Part shown: positions 1-11,096 of the stretch, one piece after another
Layout of the letters: the number at the start of each line of letters is the position of its first letter
Numbering within the stretch: position 1 is the first letter of the stretch
Source: Antilocapra americana
Lineage: Eukaryota > Chordata > Mammalia > Artiodactyla > Antilocapridae
Assembly: GCA_007570785.1 (NCBI GenBank)
Contig: ML661900.1
Location: 4,003,126 to 4,067,125 of the forward strand
Reading direction: 5' to 3'
Length of the DNA: 64,000 nucleotides
Notes under the pieces: generated by a model
What the model was told of the DNA's origin: nothing
Databases searched by the model: none
What the model saw: only the letters and a program-made list of their open reading frames with translations
Position numbers and translations under genes: made by a program

Positions 1-310
1 AAAGACCTTTTAGTCTCTTTAATAGACATAGAGAACAGACTTGTGGTTGTTGGATATGTGTGTGTAGGGGTGGAGTGAGGGAGGGATAGACTGGGAGTTT
101 GGGGTTAGTAGATGCAAAGTATTACATATGGAATGGATGGACAACAAGGTTCTACTTGGGAATATAGTTCTACAGGGAACTATATTCAACATCCTGGGAT
201 AAACCACAGTGGAAAACAATATTAAAAAGTGTATATATATGTATATCTGAGTTACCTTGCTGTATAGCAGGAATTAACACATTGTAAATCAACTATACAT
301 CAATTGATAA
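1..310 (+). mobile_element. L1 3' end (ruminant L1 3'UTR type), cut by window start
   Basis: It contains the typical text of the L1 3'UTR: 'acagggaactatattcaac', then 'ttgctgtatagcag', and closes with 'attgtaaatcaactatac'. This is the sense orientation. A short (AG)n run follows at 311-324. Confidence 0.8.
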
Positions 311-325
311 AGAGAGAGAGAGAGT

Positions 326-1249
326 TATACCTGCCTGGTCACTCTTAAATTTCATTAGTATGGAAAGGGATAATTTTAAGAAGACAAACAGTAAAAAGTT
401 GTTTGTATGAGCCAACCGCTAGTCTTTTTCATTTATTTCTGCAAAGGTAGGGCTCACAGTATCCTAGTAGCTTATTCCTTTAACGTTGTACTATCAATTG
501 GGTACTTCTAGAAATGCCTAGAGGGTCTTCAAATAGACATTTATATTCACCATTTAGTGTAAAACATCCTTTCCCAAACCTGCCAACAACTCTCAGTATA
601 TAACCACTTGCCACCTGTTCTTTGGAGATTGCTTTTGCATCATTACAAGCAAAGAAATCAATACCAGGCCATTGATTTGGGAAAGAGACAAGATTGCACA
701 GCAATAATACATAAAGTTAGTCAAGCCCTACTTCTCAGTTGTTTTGAAAGAACAGATAGTTCAATGTTCCTTTCTGAAATAGGCATTCATCCTGCACTGG
801 CGGTCCTGAAGTAATACAGGCCCGAGATGGATGAGGTCCCATAACTCCAACCAGAGTAACGGTTCTTGAACACTACACAGAATCTCAACATGCCTTTTTA
901 GACTCAACAGTAATGTATTAACTTGAATCTATATTCTCTCTCTGCAGTTTACCCCTCAGTTTAATTTAAGAAGTGTGGGCTGGGGCGCAAGGTCACTCTG
1001 AGTACCACCAGAGAGTGAAGTGGCTTAGGTGCTGCAAATGAAGAGAGCAGTCAGCTGAAGGTCTGATCCAAATACATGTTCTGTCTTGAAAGACGGGTAA
1101 GGCCAATCGTTTACCTTATCTGTTAATTCACTAAGATACCATCCGGTCTACCTAGCCAAATTAACATGTACAAGTCATTTAGATATGTTAATTAGTTTTG
1201 AACCAGTGAATAGAATCTGGAAAAAGGGACTATGCAAAGGGTGAAGCAC
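326..1249. other. Intronic DNA, nothing recognised
   Basis: No repeat or exon could be supported here. Short open frames occur on both strands and look random. Confidence 0.5.
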
Positions 1250-1395
1250 CGTTATATTTACATAGAGATTTATGATTTTAGAAACTCTTTCACATGCATT
1301 ATCTCGCTTGATCCTAATATCAATCCCACAAAGTAGATGGATCATCATTGTTGTAAACATCTGAAAGAGGAGGAAATTGAGGTCCAAAAGACTGT
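1250..1395 (-). mobile_element. MIR SINE fragment
   Basis: It reads like the reverse complement of the MIR core and tail: 'cattatctcgcttgatcc', a diverged calcium-of-tetramers stretch and then 'gaggaggaaattgaggtcc'. Confidence 0.6.
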
Positions 1396-1484
1396 TGCTA
1401 TCTTAGCAACATAGGGAAGAAGCTAAGGGATAGCGAAAGAAGTGAATACCAGTCACTAGGTATTTTGCTCTCTTGCAGCCAAAC

Positions 1485-1630
1485 AGCCCCATAAGATGGG
1501 TACAATTATTATTCCTTTCTAAAGCTGAGGAAACTGACACTCGGAGGAGTAACTTGTGACAGAGCTAAGTGGAAAAGTTAGGATTTGAACCTAGATCTTT
1601 GGGATTTCAAAGTCCATGCTTCATTTATTA
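1485..1630 (-). mobile_element. MIR SINE fragment
   Basis: It has the pattern 'attattattcctttctaaag', 'gaggaaactgacactcgg' and 'aggatttgaacctagatc', which is antisense MIR. Confidence 0.75.
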
Positions 1631-1759
1631 CATTGATGAAGCCTATGGCTTACTGTTACAGTGAATGTAATTGCTCAAGAATTCTTGATGCTAAGAGTTT
1701 TAGCCTTCTTAAATAAGTGGGCTGTCTGGAATGGGTGACACACATGTAAGAAATTGATG

Positions 1760-1960
1760 TGACATAACAGAAAAAGTGTAGGCTATGGGGCCAGAGAGAT
1801 CTGTTTAAATCCTAGGTTTACTAATTGCTAGCTGTGTGACCCCAAGCTTTATTCTCACCTGTCAAATGGATAAATAGATCTTAACCCCATGAACTTGATG
1901 TGAAGATTAAATTATATAATACAAAAAAGCTCCTTGTACATCAACAAATATTGATTACCT
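1760..1960 (+). mobile_element. MIR SINE
   Basis: Sense MIR signature: 'ggccagagagatctgtttaa', 'tagctgtgtgacc', 'tcacctgtcaaatgg' and 'gtgaagattaaatta'. Confidence 0.75.
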
Positions 1961-2412
1961 TCCTCTATAAAAACATTTCTCTCGGAAGCAGAGGAGTTAG
2001 AAAGCAGAGATAGACAAGGGTCTCTTATTTGCTAGGGAATAAAGACAGAAACATGGAGAGTGAAAGGCACATAACAGACCTCATTTGTACAGGAAATCTT
2101 TGCAAACAATCCCGTTCAAGTATTATCTACTTTAAGAAGAATTTTTTAGCATCAAGAGTCTGGGTTAAGGTCCTTCTAAGCTCCCACAGAATTATGTTAA
2201 CTTCTACCTTAGCATTTAGTATAATGTGTTATAAGTCTGTTTCTTTATAAATCTAGATAATAAGTTAAGGTCTCTTCTATTACAATATCTGGTGTAAGGC
2301 AGATACTTAATAAGTTTTTGCTGATTGGAGAAAAGAAGGGAAAAAGAAACAGACCCATCTCAATAACAGTGTGTTGGAGAAGACTAGAATCAGATTTATA
2401 ATATTTTCTTAC

Positions 2413-3158
2413 CTTTACTGCATAGTTATTAAGTGGATCTTTTGCGTACGAAGCTGTATAGTAAACTGCATCACCGGCCTCACAACATGGCTTGTCACTG
2501 GTCAGCCTGAAGTCTGACCAGCTGTCTACCCCAAAACGGAGTTGGTCTTTCTGCCCAGCCATGAAGAGGTCTTCACATTTAACAGCCAGTTTCTTCAAGG
2601 CATCTGTATGAAGGCTTCGGATTTTACCCACCACTTCTTCACGATTTTCAAGTCCTCGATAAAGTGCTTGTCTCTGTGGCTTCTGGATACTCCGGGCCTG
2701 TCTACTAGAGGGACCCCGCCGGCTGGACAGGGACTCTGTGCTGTTGGAAAACCTATCCTTAATACTGAGAGTGGTTAGGCTGGAGATGCTGTTGGATGCT
2801 GAGGGCACACGTCTCTCCTTGTGCAAAGGTCTCTCCAAGGAGTCATAAGAGTCTGCGTCCAGTCCCTTGAGTTCATAGCTGACCGAGGAGCCAGCACTGC
2901 TGGCGTCCCAGCTGGGGTCGATATCGTAGGTGGGATTAGCCATGACACAAAGGGTACTTTCCAGGGACTTCTGGAGGTCTTTGGAGAGTGGCTCTGTGTT
3001 GGCTCTTATGATCATTTTCTTTGGCAGTGGGGGTGGCGTTGGCTGCAAAGCGTTGGGTGCTTCTTGGTCTGTTTTCCCTCCCAAGGTGATGGCATCATCC
3101 AAAGCTCCCTTAGGCTGTCGTGGATGCTTGGGAGGTATCATGGCTGCTCTAGATTGTC
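2413..3158 (-). CDS. PEAK1: PEAK1 third coding exon (residues 1111-1359): docking motifs, SHED helix, start of pseudokinase fold
   Basis: A 746-nt exon between acceptor CAATCCAG (ending at 3159) and donor AAAG/GTAAGA (GT at 2412-2411). It codes in order for a proline-rich PPPLPKK (about 1152-1158), which fits a CRK SH3-binding site; RANTEP with T1165, a 14-3-3-like site; NPTY with Y1188, the SHC1 PTB docking site; a Ser-rich linker; an amphipathic helix at about 1280-1316, matching the N-terminal dimerisation (SHED) helix of the PEAK/PRAG family; and the first kinase-fold strands. In place of a normal Gly-rich loop it reads SDKPCCEAGDAV. The exon ends on YAVK with K1359, at the position of the beta-3 lysine. 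The open frame continues past the donor into intron as non-PEAK1 sequence. M1117 is internal and is not a start. The roughly 390 residues still needed for full length are outside the window. Confidence 0.96.
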
Positions 3159-3179
3159 CTGGATTGTTTTAAAATAAAG

Positions 3180-4174
3180 AAAGAAGAAAAAAGAATAATT
3201 AAAAAATTTTTTTGTTCTGGTTACATAATTGAAACTTAAGCAGAAATAAATGTAGTAGCCATAAGAATAAAAGAAGTCAACACCTTAATTCAAAAACTGT
3301 AAAAGAAAACAAAGAACAAACAGCTAAATTTAAAGGTAGAATTCAAGATCTAATGGGAGCAACAAATGTGAACAATGTCTCAGTATTTCCTTGCCATAGG
3401 AACAGGGTGATAGGTTTTGTTTTCAAGAAGGAATCCAGATTCTCCACTCCTGGCCCCAAGTGCTGTATTCACCACACTAGAGTACTAAGGAGTGACAGAC
3501 ACACAAACAACTGTACTGTGACAGAAGCGAGATGATAACATTTGCAGGTTAAAAAGAAATACTTGGGAGCATTACTAAGAACAATTGGGATTAGCAAATG
3601 AGACTACTAGATTGGTGCTCAGATGATACTATTCTATTCTTTTAACTTTGTTCCAAAGTTACACTGTATTGTATACAATACTTGTCATTCTTCATCCAAA
3701 ACAAACAAACACAATTTCATAAACCATGCTATTTCATTTCCCTACAGAGATGGATTCTGGTACCACTTAAACTGGACTATGTATGAAGATCTCTAAAATT
3801 GTGGTAAGGGAAACCATGTGTATGAGCAGGCAACCGCTGTTTCAAACATCACCCACAAACTCTTACATGATTCTGTTTTATTTGAGGGGGAATATAAACT
3901 GTGATTTGAGAGATGCTACATTTGAACTTCTCTGACAGCAAGCTCCAGTTACAGAAACAATTACCTTTGTTTCCTTTCCAGAATTTATGCTTAGAAGATA
4001 AAACACATATGTATGAATCAGTGATACCTTCAGGCCTTATAATGGGGATGGGGGATTATTTTTTTTTAAAGACTGGGAAATATATCATGAAATTTTAATA
4101 AAAGTTATTAAAATTAGTAATGTTATTAAAATGAAATAGTCACTTAATATTTCAGAGTTAAAACATAATGCTCT
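3180..4174. other. Intronic DNA, nothing recognised
   Basis: AT-rich intronic DNA just inside the PEAK1 acceptor. No gene or repeat family could be assigned. Confidence 0.5.
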
Positions 4175-4612
4175 ATTTTGTGTGGAATTACATCCTCTCC
4201 CCCAAAATATACTTATGGTACTTGTAAATGTGACCTTATTCAAAAATAGAGTCTTTGTAGAGGTAATCAAGTTAAGGTAATCAAGTATCCAATGACTTCT
4301 TAATGACGTCTTCAAGGTAGGCCTCAATCCAAAATGGCTGGTGTCCTTATAAGAAGGGGAAAATGTCATATGAAGACATAGGGAGAACACAGAGGCATTG
4401 CTTGGAGGTGCAAGCCAGGGATGCTAAGGATTGATGGCCACCACCAGATGTAAAGAAGAAATAAGGGAGGATTCTACCTAGAATCTCAGAAGGAACATGG
4501 CCTTGGTAACACCTTAATTTCAGCTCCAATCTGCCAGAACCACAGGAGAATGAATTTCTCTTGTTTTAAGCCCCCAGTTTGTGGTACTTTATTATAGCAG
4601 GCCTAGGAAACT
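4175..4612 (+). mobile_element. MLT1-type (ERVL-MaLR) solo LTR
   Basis: It shows the ordered MLT1 landmarks: 'cccccaaaatatacttatgg', 'tgtgaccttattcaaaaata', 'ggtgtccttataagaag', 'aacaccttaatttcag' and the end 'cctaggaaactatg'. No internal retroviral coding region is attached. Confidence 0.75.
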
Positions 4613-5144
4613 ATGCTCTTACTAACGATCAGACTGAACAGAAGGCATTGGATGGTCTTGAGGATGATAATGAATAAGGATGGCGGTTTGTTTTTATTAA
4701 AAATCATGTCCTTGTATGCAATGCCAAGGGGAAGCACCAATATAAACTGTGATTATAATAACAATATACTCCATTTCCCATGCATGCAATCCGCTTCAAG
4801 AACACTTAAAGAGTTTATATAAACTATGACAATATATAAGCAAACCTAAGAACCCTCTTTCCCCACAAATGGCATGTAGCAATATTCTTTTACAAAGAAC
4901 AGAGCTACATTACATATAAATAAAAAATATGTATATATAGACAGCATAAGACAGAGAGAGAGAAGGAGTATGAGAATGCTAAGCTCTAAGAGGGCCAGGA
5001 CATTTGTTTTACTCATTGTTGTACCCTCTATGTTAAGAAACAGGGCCTAATTATAATAGATGCTTAATAAATATTTTTTGAGTGACTAAAGGAATAAATA
5101 TTTAGGGCTAAAAGAGAAAAACAAGCAAAATTGTATAGGTACCT
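4613..5144. other. Intronic DNA, AT-rich, nothing firmly recognised
   Basis: It includes 'gatgcttaataaatattttt' near 5060, reminiscent of a MIR/L2 tail, but the match is too short to assign. Confidence 0.4.
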
Positions 5145-6340
5145 ATATCAAGTAAAGATATTGAATTAGAAATCTATGGAATTCCCACAAAGAAAAGTCT
5201 AGGACTATATTGGCTTCACTGATGAATTCTACCAAATGTTTAAAGAAGTATTAAAACCAATCTTTCATTAACTCTTCCACTAAGTAGAAATGAAAGGAAT
5301 ACTTACCAACTTGAAATCTATGATAGGCCAATATTACCTATATAACAAAATAAGAGAAAGAAACCAATACACTAATATCCCTTATTACTAGACACAGAAA
5401 TACTCACAAAATACTAGCAAACTGAATCAAGCAACATATAAAAAGGATAAGACACCACAACAAATTTGGGTTTAACCCAGAAATGCAAGGTTGGTTTAAT
5501 ATCTAAAAACCAATCCATGTTATATATAATGTAAATAGAGGAGGAAAAAGACTTACATGGGCAGCTCAATGGAAAAAGAAAAAGAATTTCATCAAATCCA
5601 ATATTTATCAAGATAAAACACTGAAAAAGAAGGGCTCATCCTTGTTCTGATACAGGGCGCCTATGAAAAACCAACAGCTAAATCATACTTAATGGTAAAA
5701 GCCTAGGTTTTCCCCTACTAAGATCAGAAACAAAACAAAGATCCCCAATCTTGTTTCTTCTATTCTACATGGTACTGGAGAAACTAGACAGGGAAATTAT
5801 GAAAAAAAAAAGAAATAAAAACATCCAGATTGGAAAAGAAATTAAACTATCTTTTATTCATAGATGACATAATTTTGTACACAGAAAAGCCTAAAGAGTC
5901 CACAAAAAAATGAGAACTAATATACCAGTTCAGCAAGATTGCAGGACTTATGATCAATATAAAAACTCAATTGTATTTCCATACACTAGCAATGAATAAT
6001 CCCAAAGTTAAATGAAGAAAAAAACTGCATTTATAATATCATCAAAAAATATTTAGAAAAACATTTAGCAAAGTAAGTGTAAGATTTGTACACTAAAACT
6101 ACTTGGGCACTAAAATCTTTGATAAAAGACATTAATGATGTAAATAAATAAAAAGAAATTTTATGTTCTAAATAGAATCTCAATACTTGATTAAAGACTA
6201 ATTCTACCTCATATTAGGAAAGTATTTTGAACTCCAGAGTACTAGAGAATGTTTTTTGGAGTGCTAAAATTAGTTGTGTTCCTAGACTTCCTGGAAACCA
6301 TACTAGTAAGATTATTAAGGTAGCCTTCTGTTTTGGTCAT

Positions 6341-6562
6341 GGGCTTCCATAGTGACTCAGGCTTCCCTGGTGGCTCAGATGGTAAAAGCGTCTGCCTACA
6401 ATGCAGGAGACCCAGGTTTGATCCCTGGGTGGAGGAGATCCCTGGAGAAGGAAATGGCAACCCACTCCCATACTCTTACCTGGAAAATCCCATGGATGGA
6501 GGAGCCTGACAGGCTATAGTCCATGGGGTCGCGAAGAGTAAGACACGACTGAATGACTTCAT
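6341..6562 (+). mobile_element. Bov-tA SINE inserted in L1
   Basis: It has a tRNA-derived head 'cttccctggtggctcagatg' with B-box-like 'ggtttgatccctggg', then the Bov-A body 'ggaaatggcaacccactcc' and the tail 'tagtccatggggtc'. A partial repeat of the head (6341-6360) precedes the full head at 6361. Confidence 0.85.
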
Positions 6563-7131
6563 TTCATATTCATGGATTACACTTTGTATGATAATATGGA
6601 AATATTCCTCAAATTTTTCCTCTGAAAATTTAATGTCATCCATATCAAAACCCCAGCTAGCCTTCTTACAGAAATTGACAGAACGATCCTAAAATTCATA
6701 TGGAAACATAAAAGATCTACAGGAGGCCCTCTCCCGACCCAAATCTTGAAAAACAGAACAAAGAATCTACATTTCCCAACTTCAAAACGTACTTTACAAC
6801 TACAACAACCAAAAACTATGGCTCCAGCGTAAGAATAGAAACACAGATGGATGGAATAGAATTGAGAGTCCAGAAATAAGCTCATATGTATGGTTAACTG
6901 ATTTTCAACAAGGATGCCAAGACAATTCAATAGGGAAAGAGAGGCTTTTCAACAAATGGTGCTGGGACAACTTGGTATCCACATGCAAAAGAATGAAGTT
7001 GAACCCCTATATTATAGTATACACAAAATTAACTCAAAATATATGAAAGATCTAAATGTTAAAAATTAAATTTATCAAACTCCTAGAAGAAAACATAGGA
7101 GTAAAATATTTTGACCATGGGCTAGACAATT

Positions 7132-7244
7132 CTTTTTTTTTTTTAAATTTTCTTTATTGTGTTGGTTTTGCCATACATTGGCATGAAACTGCCATGGGTA
7201 TACATATGTTCCCCCTCCAGAACCCCCCTCCCTCCTCCCTCCCA
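7132..7244 (-). mobile_element. Truncated young L1_BT 3' end inserted in the old L1
   Basis: It starts with a T-run (the poly-A tail of the opposite strand) followed by 'ttttgccatacattggcatg' and 'atgggtatacatatgttccc'. This is the same text as the 3' end at 40402-40828. Flanks repeat ACAATT (7126-7131 and 7245-7250), a short target-site duplication. Confidence 0.8.
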
Positions 7245-7481
7245 ACAATTAATTCTTAAATAAAATACCTAAAGCACAAGTAACCAAAAATAAATAAATT
7301 GGAATTCATAAAAATAAAAAACTTTTGTGCTTCAAAGGTCAATTTCAAAAAAGTGAAAACATAACCCTTAGAATAGGAGAGAACATGAGCAAATCATATA
7401 TCCAATAAGAGACGTGTATCCAGAATTTATAAATAACTCTAACAATGAAAAGATAAATAACCCATTAAAAGTAGTCAAAGT

Positions 7482-7664
7482 GGGACTTCCCTGGTGGGCC
7501 AGTAGTTGAGAACCTACCTTGCAATGAGAAGGATGTGAGTTCAACCCCTGGCTGGGGAGCTAAGATACCATGTGCCATGGAGCAACTAAGCCCACGCATT
7601 GCAACAGACGATCCCAAATGATGCAGCTAAGACTGAAGGCAGCCAAATAAATAAATTTTTTTTT
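7482..7664 (+). mobile_element. CHR-type tRNA-derived SINE
   Basis: The head 'gggacttccctggtgggcc' is followed by 'ttcaacccctggctgggga' and 'gagcaactaagcccacgc', with an A/T-rich tail. Flanks resemble each other ('agtcaaag' and 'caggcaaag'). Confidence 0.75.
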
Positions 7665-8132
7665 AAAAAGCAGGCAAAGGATCTGCCTAGAAATTACTCC
7701 AAAGAAGATATACAAATAGCCAAAAAGCATATATGAAGATACTCAGCATTTCTCACTAGGTAAATGCAAACCAAAACCACAAGAGATCACTTTATATCCA
7801 CTAAGCTAACTTTAATAAAATAGATGAACAAGTATCAGTAAAGATATGGAGAAATGCAAACCTTCATACATTGCTAGTGAGAATCTAAATGGTGCAACCA
7901 TGAAAATGGTTTGTTAGTTATTCAGAAAGTAAAACAGTTACACATGATCCAGCATTTCTAATCCTATGGATATATTTGAGAGAAATGAAAACATATGTCC
8001 ACACAAGAACTTGTACTCAAATGTTCACGACAGTATTTGCATACAAGAGCCCAAAAGTGGAAACAACTCAAATGTGCATCAACTGATGAACGATAAACAA
8101 AATGCAGCATAGACACACAACATAATATTCAG

Positions 8133-8957
8133 TTTAGTTCAGTCACTCAGTCGTGTCTGACTCTTTGCGACCCCATGGACTGCGGCACGCCAGGCTTCCC
8201 TGTCCATCACCAACTTCCAGAACTTGTTCAAACTCATGTCCATTGAGTCAGTGATGCCATCCAGCCTTCTCATCCTCTGTTGTCCCCTTTCCTCCTGCCT
8301 TCAATCTTTCCCAGCAACAGGGTCTTTTCCAATGAGTCAGTTCTTTGCATCAGGTGGCCAAAGTATTGGAGTTTCAGCTTCAGCATCAGTCCTTCCAAAG
8401 AATATTCAGGGCTGATTTCCTTAAGGATTGACTGGTTTGATCTCCTTGCAGTCCAAGGGACTCTCAAGAGTCTTCTCTAACACCACAGTTCAAAAACATC
8501 AATTCTTTGGTGCTCAGCTTTCTTTATAGTCCAATTCTCACATCCATACATGACTACTGGAAAACAATAGCTTTGACTAGAAGGACCTTTGTCGGCAAAG
8601 TAATGTCTCTGCTTTTTAAAATGTTGTCTATGTTGGTCATAGTTTTTCTTCCAAGGAGCAAGCATCTTTTAATTTCACGGCTGCAGTCACCATCTGCAGT
8701 GATTTTGGAGCCCAAGAAAATAAAGTCTCTCACTGTTTCCATTGTTTCCCCCTCTATTTGCCATGAAGTGATGGGATCGGATGCCATGATCTTAATTTTC
8801 TGAATGTTGAGTTTTAAGCCAGCTTTTTCACTCTCCTCTTTCACTTTCATCAAGATGCTCTTCAGTTCCTCTTCACTTTCTGCCATAAGGGTGATGTCAT
8901 CTGCGTATCTGAGGTTATTGATATTTCTCCCGGCAATCTTGATTCCAGCTTGTGCTT
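8133..8957 (-). mobile_element. BovB (RTE) LINE, 5'-truncated, inserted in the old L1
   Basis: The left end is the reverse complement of the BovB 3' terminus ('agtcactcagtcgtgtctga'). Minus-strand frames encode the C-terminal part of the BovB reverse transcriptase, with KSILMKVKEESEKAGLKLNI and then GSKITADGDCS and SLEGLMLKLKLQYFGHLMQR. These sit in different frames, so it is inactive. The target-site duplication is about 12 bp with one base changed: CATAATATTCAG (8121-8132) and CATATTATTCAG (8958-8969). Confidence 0.92.
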
Positions 8958-9182
8958 CATATTATTCAGCCATAAAAAGAAATTAAGCCCTGATGTGTGC
9001 TATAATCTGTATGAACCTTGGAAACATTATGCTAAGTTAGACAATCTAGTAATAAAAGACCATATATCATATGAAATATTTAGAAATACATAAATCCATA
9101 GAGATAGAAAGTAAATTAGTGGTTGCCACAGCCAGGGGAAAGGGAGAATGGAAACAATTGTTAATGGCTTTCTGTTTGGGGT

Positions 9183-9386
9183 AGGCTTCCAAGGTGGCTC
9201 AGTGGTAAAGAATCCACCTGCTAAAGTAGGAGAGGCAGGTTCAATCCCTGGGTTGGGAAGATCCCCTGGAGAAGGGTATGGGTAACCCACTCTAGCATTC
9301 TTGCCTGGGAAATCCAATGGACAGGGTACAGTCCATGGGGTTACAAAAGAGTCGGACAACACTTAGCAACTAAACAGCAACAACAA
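9183..9386 (+). mobile_element. Bov-tA SINE inserted in the L1 3'UTR
   Basis: A complete head, body and A-rich tail: 'ggcttccaaggtggctcagtg' through 'ggttcaatccctgggttgg' to 'gagtcggacaacacttagc'. A 13-bp target-site duplication with one mismatch flanks it: TTCTGTTTGGGGT (9170-9182) and TTCTGTCTGGGGT (9387-9399). Confidence 0.9.
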
Positions 9387-9904
9387 TTCTGTCTGGGGTG
9401 ATGAAAATGTTTCAGAACTAGATACGGGTAGTGGTCATAAAATTCTATTAAACTAAAACTCAATGAACTGCACACTCAAAAAGAGTGAATTTTATGGTAT
9501 ATAAATTGTATGTAAATATTAAAGCAAATCAACAATTCAGTCTTAGAAACCATCATAAATTCAGTTTTCAGTCATATCTTCCCATTATTCTGTGCTCTTA
9601 ACATCACAAAGAATGTTAAGGGGCTTGGCATTTATTGAACTCTTCCTGTGATGGTGAGGCCTCTCTCTGGGTGCTGTCCCAGCCCTATTTTGTCCCAGCT
9701 AATGTGTGAAGTCAGAACCATAGTTTATTTACAAGATGACAGAAATAGGCTTTGTAACAAGCCTTCATTTTCCACTTGCTGACTCAGAACATGCAGAAGG
9801 TTAGAAGCGGTGAACTGCACCAGCAGCTCATCTTCCTGGCCTGACTACTGTGGCAGTCTTCTGAAACCACTATCTCCGGTTTTTCGTTCCTCACCACACT
9901 AACC

Positions 9905-10440
9905 ATTAGAGACTTTATTCAAACACCAAATCTGATCATGGCACTCCTCCTGTACTTCAAAAATTCTGTCCTTGAGAATTTGGACTTGATTCCGAAGATG
10001 GAGTTTTGTTGCTTCAGCACAGAAGAAAGCCTCTTATGACCCAGCCCTGGTTGCTCCGTTTCTCTCACAGCATTTTCCTTGTGTCCTAAATCGGAGCTAC
10101 CAAACTGCTTGTGGTTTCTCCAGCACTCTTGGCTCCTTCATGCTCTGTGTCTGTTCTCTTGTTGACCCTCTTCCAGGAATGGTTTCTCTCTTCACTCATC
10201 TTTAAACGTTCTGCCGCTGAGGAATGTTTCTTACTCCACACAAAATTGCAAAATTGACCTCTCCTTCCTGGGGACCTCAGATTTATCATGTGAACATTTC
10301 TGTCTTAAGCACTTAGAATACTTGACTTGTGTCCCTATATGAATTCCCCATGGGTGTAATCATTGAGGGCAGACACTTGGCTTATTTATATGCCCAGGAC
10401 AAAGCAAAGAGTCTGGCTGAGGAGGGAATGGAAGGAATGA
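9905..10440 (+). mobile_element. L2 LINE 3' part
   Basis: It has the layout of L2 3' sequence: 'tgatcatggcactcctcctg', 'ttccaggaatggtttctctc' and, near the end, 'gagggcagacacttggctta'. It is diverged and the boundaries are soft. Confidence 0.5.
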
Positions 10441-10659
10441 ATTCATAATGAACAAAAAACAAAACCTAGAAACATGAACCTATTCTCACTCCTTCCCATG
10501 AGAATCTTCATGGGATGGGCATTTTCTTTCCATTTTTTCTAAATAAGAACAAACAGTCATGAAAACAGAAGGAATGAAGGATTCCAAAAATGCTTTCTTT
10601 TTCCTTTTCTTTTAAATGACCTCAGAACTGACAGGTGAGACAAGGTCTAACACCATCAG

Positions 10660-10870
10660 CAGCTCTTTCACGCTTATCAGAGGAGGTGCAGAGGGCTGAT
10701 CATGCCACTTCCCAGCACCTTCAGAATAAAGTCCAAACTCTTCAGGAAGTTGAGCAAGGCTATCAGGCTTATCTGTCACTATTTTTCATCAATCCTCCCA
10801 CAAGAATCACTCGATTCCTATTCTTTTAATAGATTCCCTGTTTTTACTTTTATATCTCTGCCTTAGTAAA
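10660..10870 (+). mobile_element. Second L2-like fragment
   Basis: It contains 'cagaataaagtccaaactct', a characteristic L2 phrase. Confidence 0.5.
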
Positions 10871-10885
10871 GGTGTTCTTCGATCC

Positions 10886-11094
10886 TAAAGTGAAAGTGAA
10901 AGTGTTAGTCACTCAATCCTGTCTGATTCTTTGAGACCCCATGGACTGTAGCCCATCAGGCTTCTCTGTCTGTGGAGATTCTTCAGGCAAGAATACTGGA
11001 GTGAGTTGCCATGCCCTCCTCCAGAGGATCTTCTGAACCAGGGTCTCCTGCATTGCAGGCAGACTCTTTACCATTTGAGCCACCAGGGAGCCCC
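10886..11094 (-). mobile_element. Bov-tA SINE
   Basis: Antisense order: 'tgaaagtgaaagtgttagtc' tail, 'ccatggactgtagcccatca', 'ttctccaggcaagaata'-like body, and the tRNA head at the right end, 'gagccaccagggagcccc'. Confidence 0.9.
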
Positions 11095-11096
11095 AT

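Larger units (their letters stand above)
5145..9535 (+). mobile_element. Old L1 (ORF2 reverse transcriptase to 3'UTR), broken by five younger insertions
   Basis: Sense L1 ORF2 text is recognisable through the whole span. At about 5848-5895 the reverse transcriptase motif reads as FIDDIILYTEKP, an FxDD core. Downstream are the ORF2 C-terminal part (6560-7130, 7250-7480, 7665-8120) and a 3' end (8970-9182, 9400-9535). The frame is destroyed by stops and frameshifts, so this is a fossil. Interrupting elements are annotated separately at 6341-6562, 7132-7244, 7482-7664, 8133-8957 and 9183-9386. Confidence 0.8.

Noticed and set aside
2245..2412. Continuation of the third PEAK1 exon frame past YAVK
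   Set aside because: It follows a GTAAGA donor and does not resemble kinase sequence.
4175..4612. Endogenous retrovirus with coding capacity (also 29600-29992)
   Set aside because: Only MaLR-type LTR sequence is present. No gag, pol or env-like frames adjoin either copy.
6361..6435. tRNA gene in SINE heads
   Set aside because: The A/B-box-like text belongs to the tRNA-derived heads of Bov-tA and CHR SINEs. No cloverleaf-forming tRNA gene was recognised.
8554..8886. Reverse transcriptase-like frame as a functional gene (also 24588-24947 and 47901-48158)
   Set aside because: These are truncated, frameshifted BovB LINE copies with target-site duplications. No complete endonuclease or reverse transcriptase domain remains.
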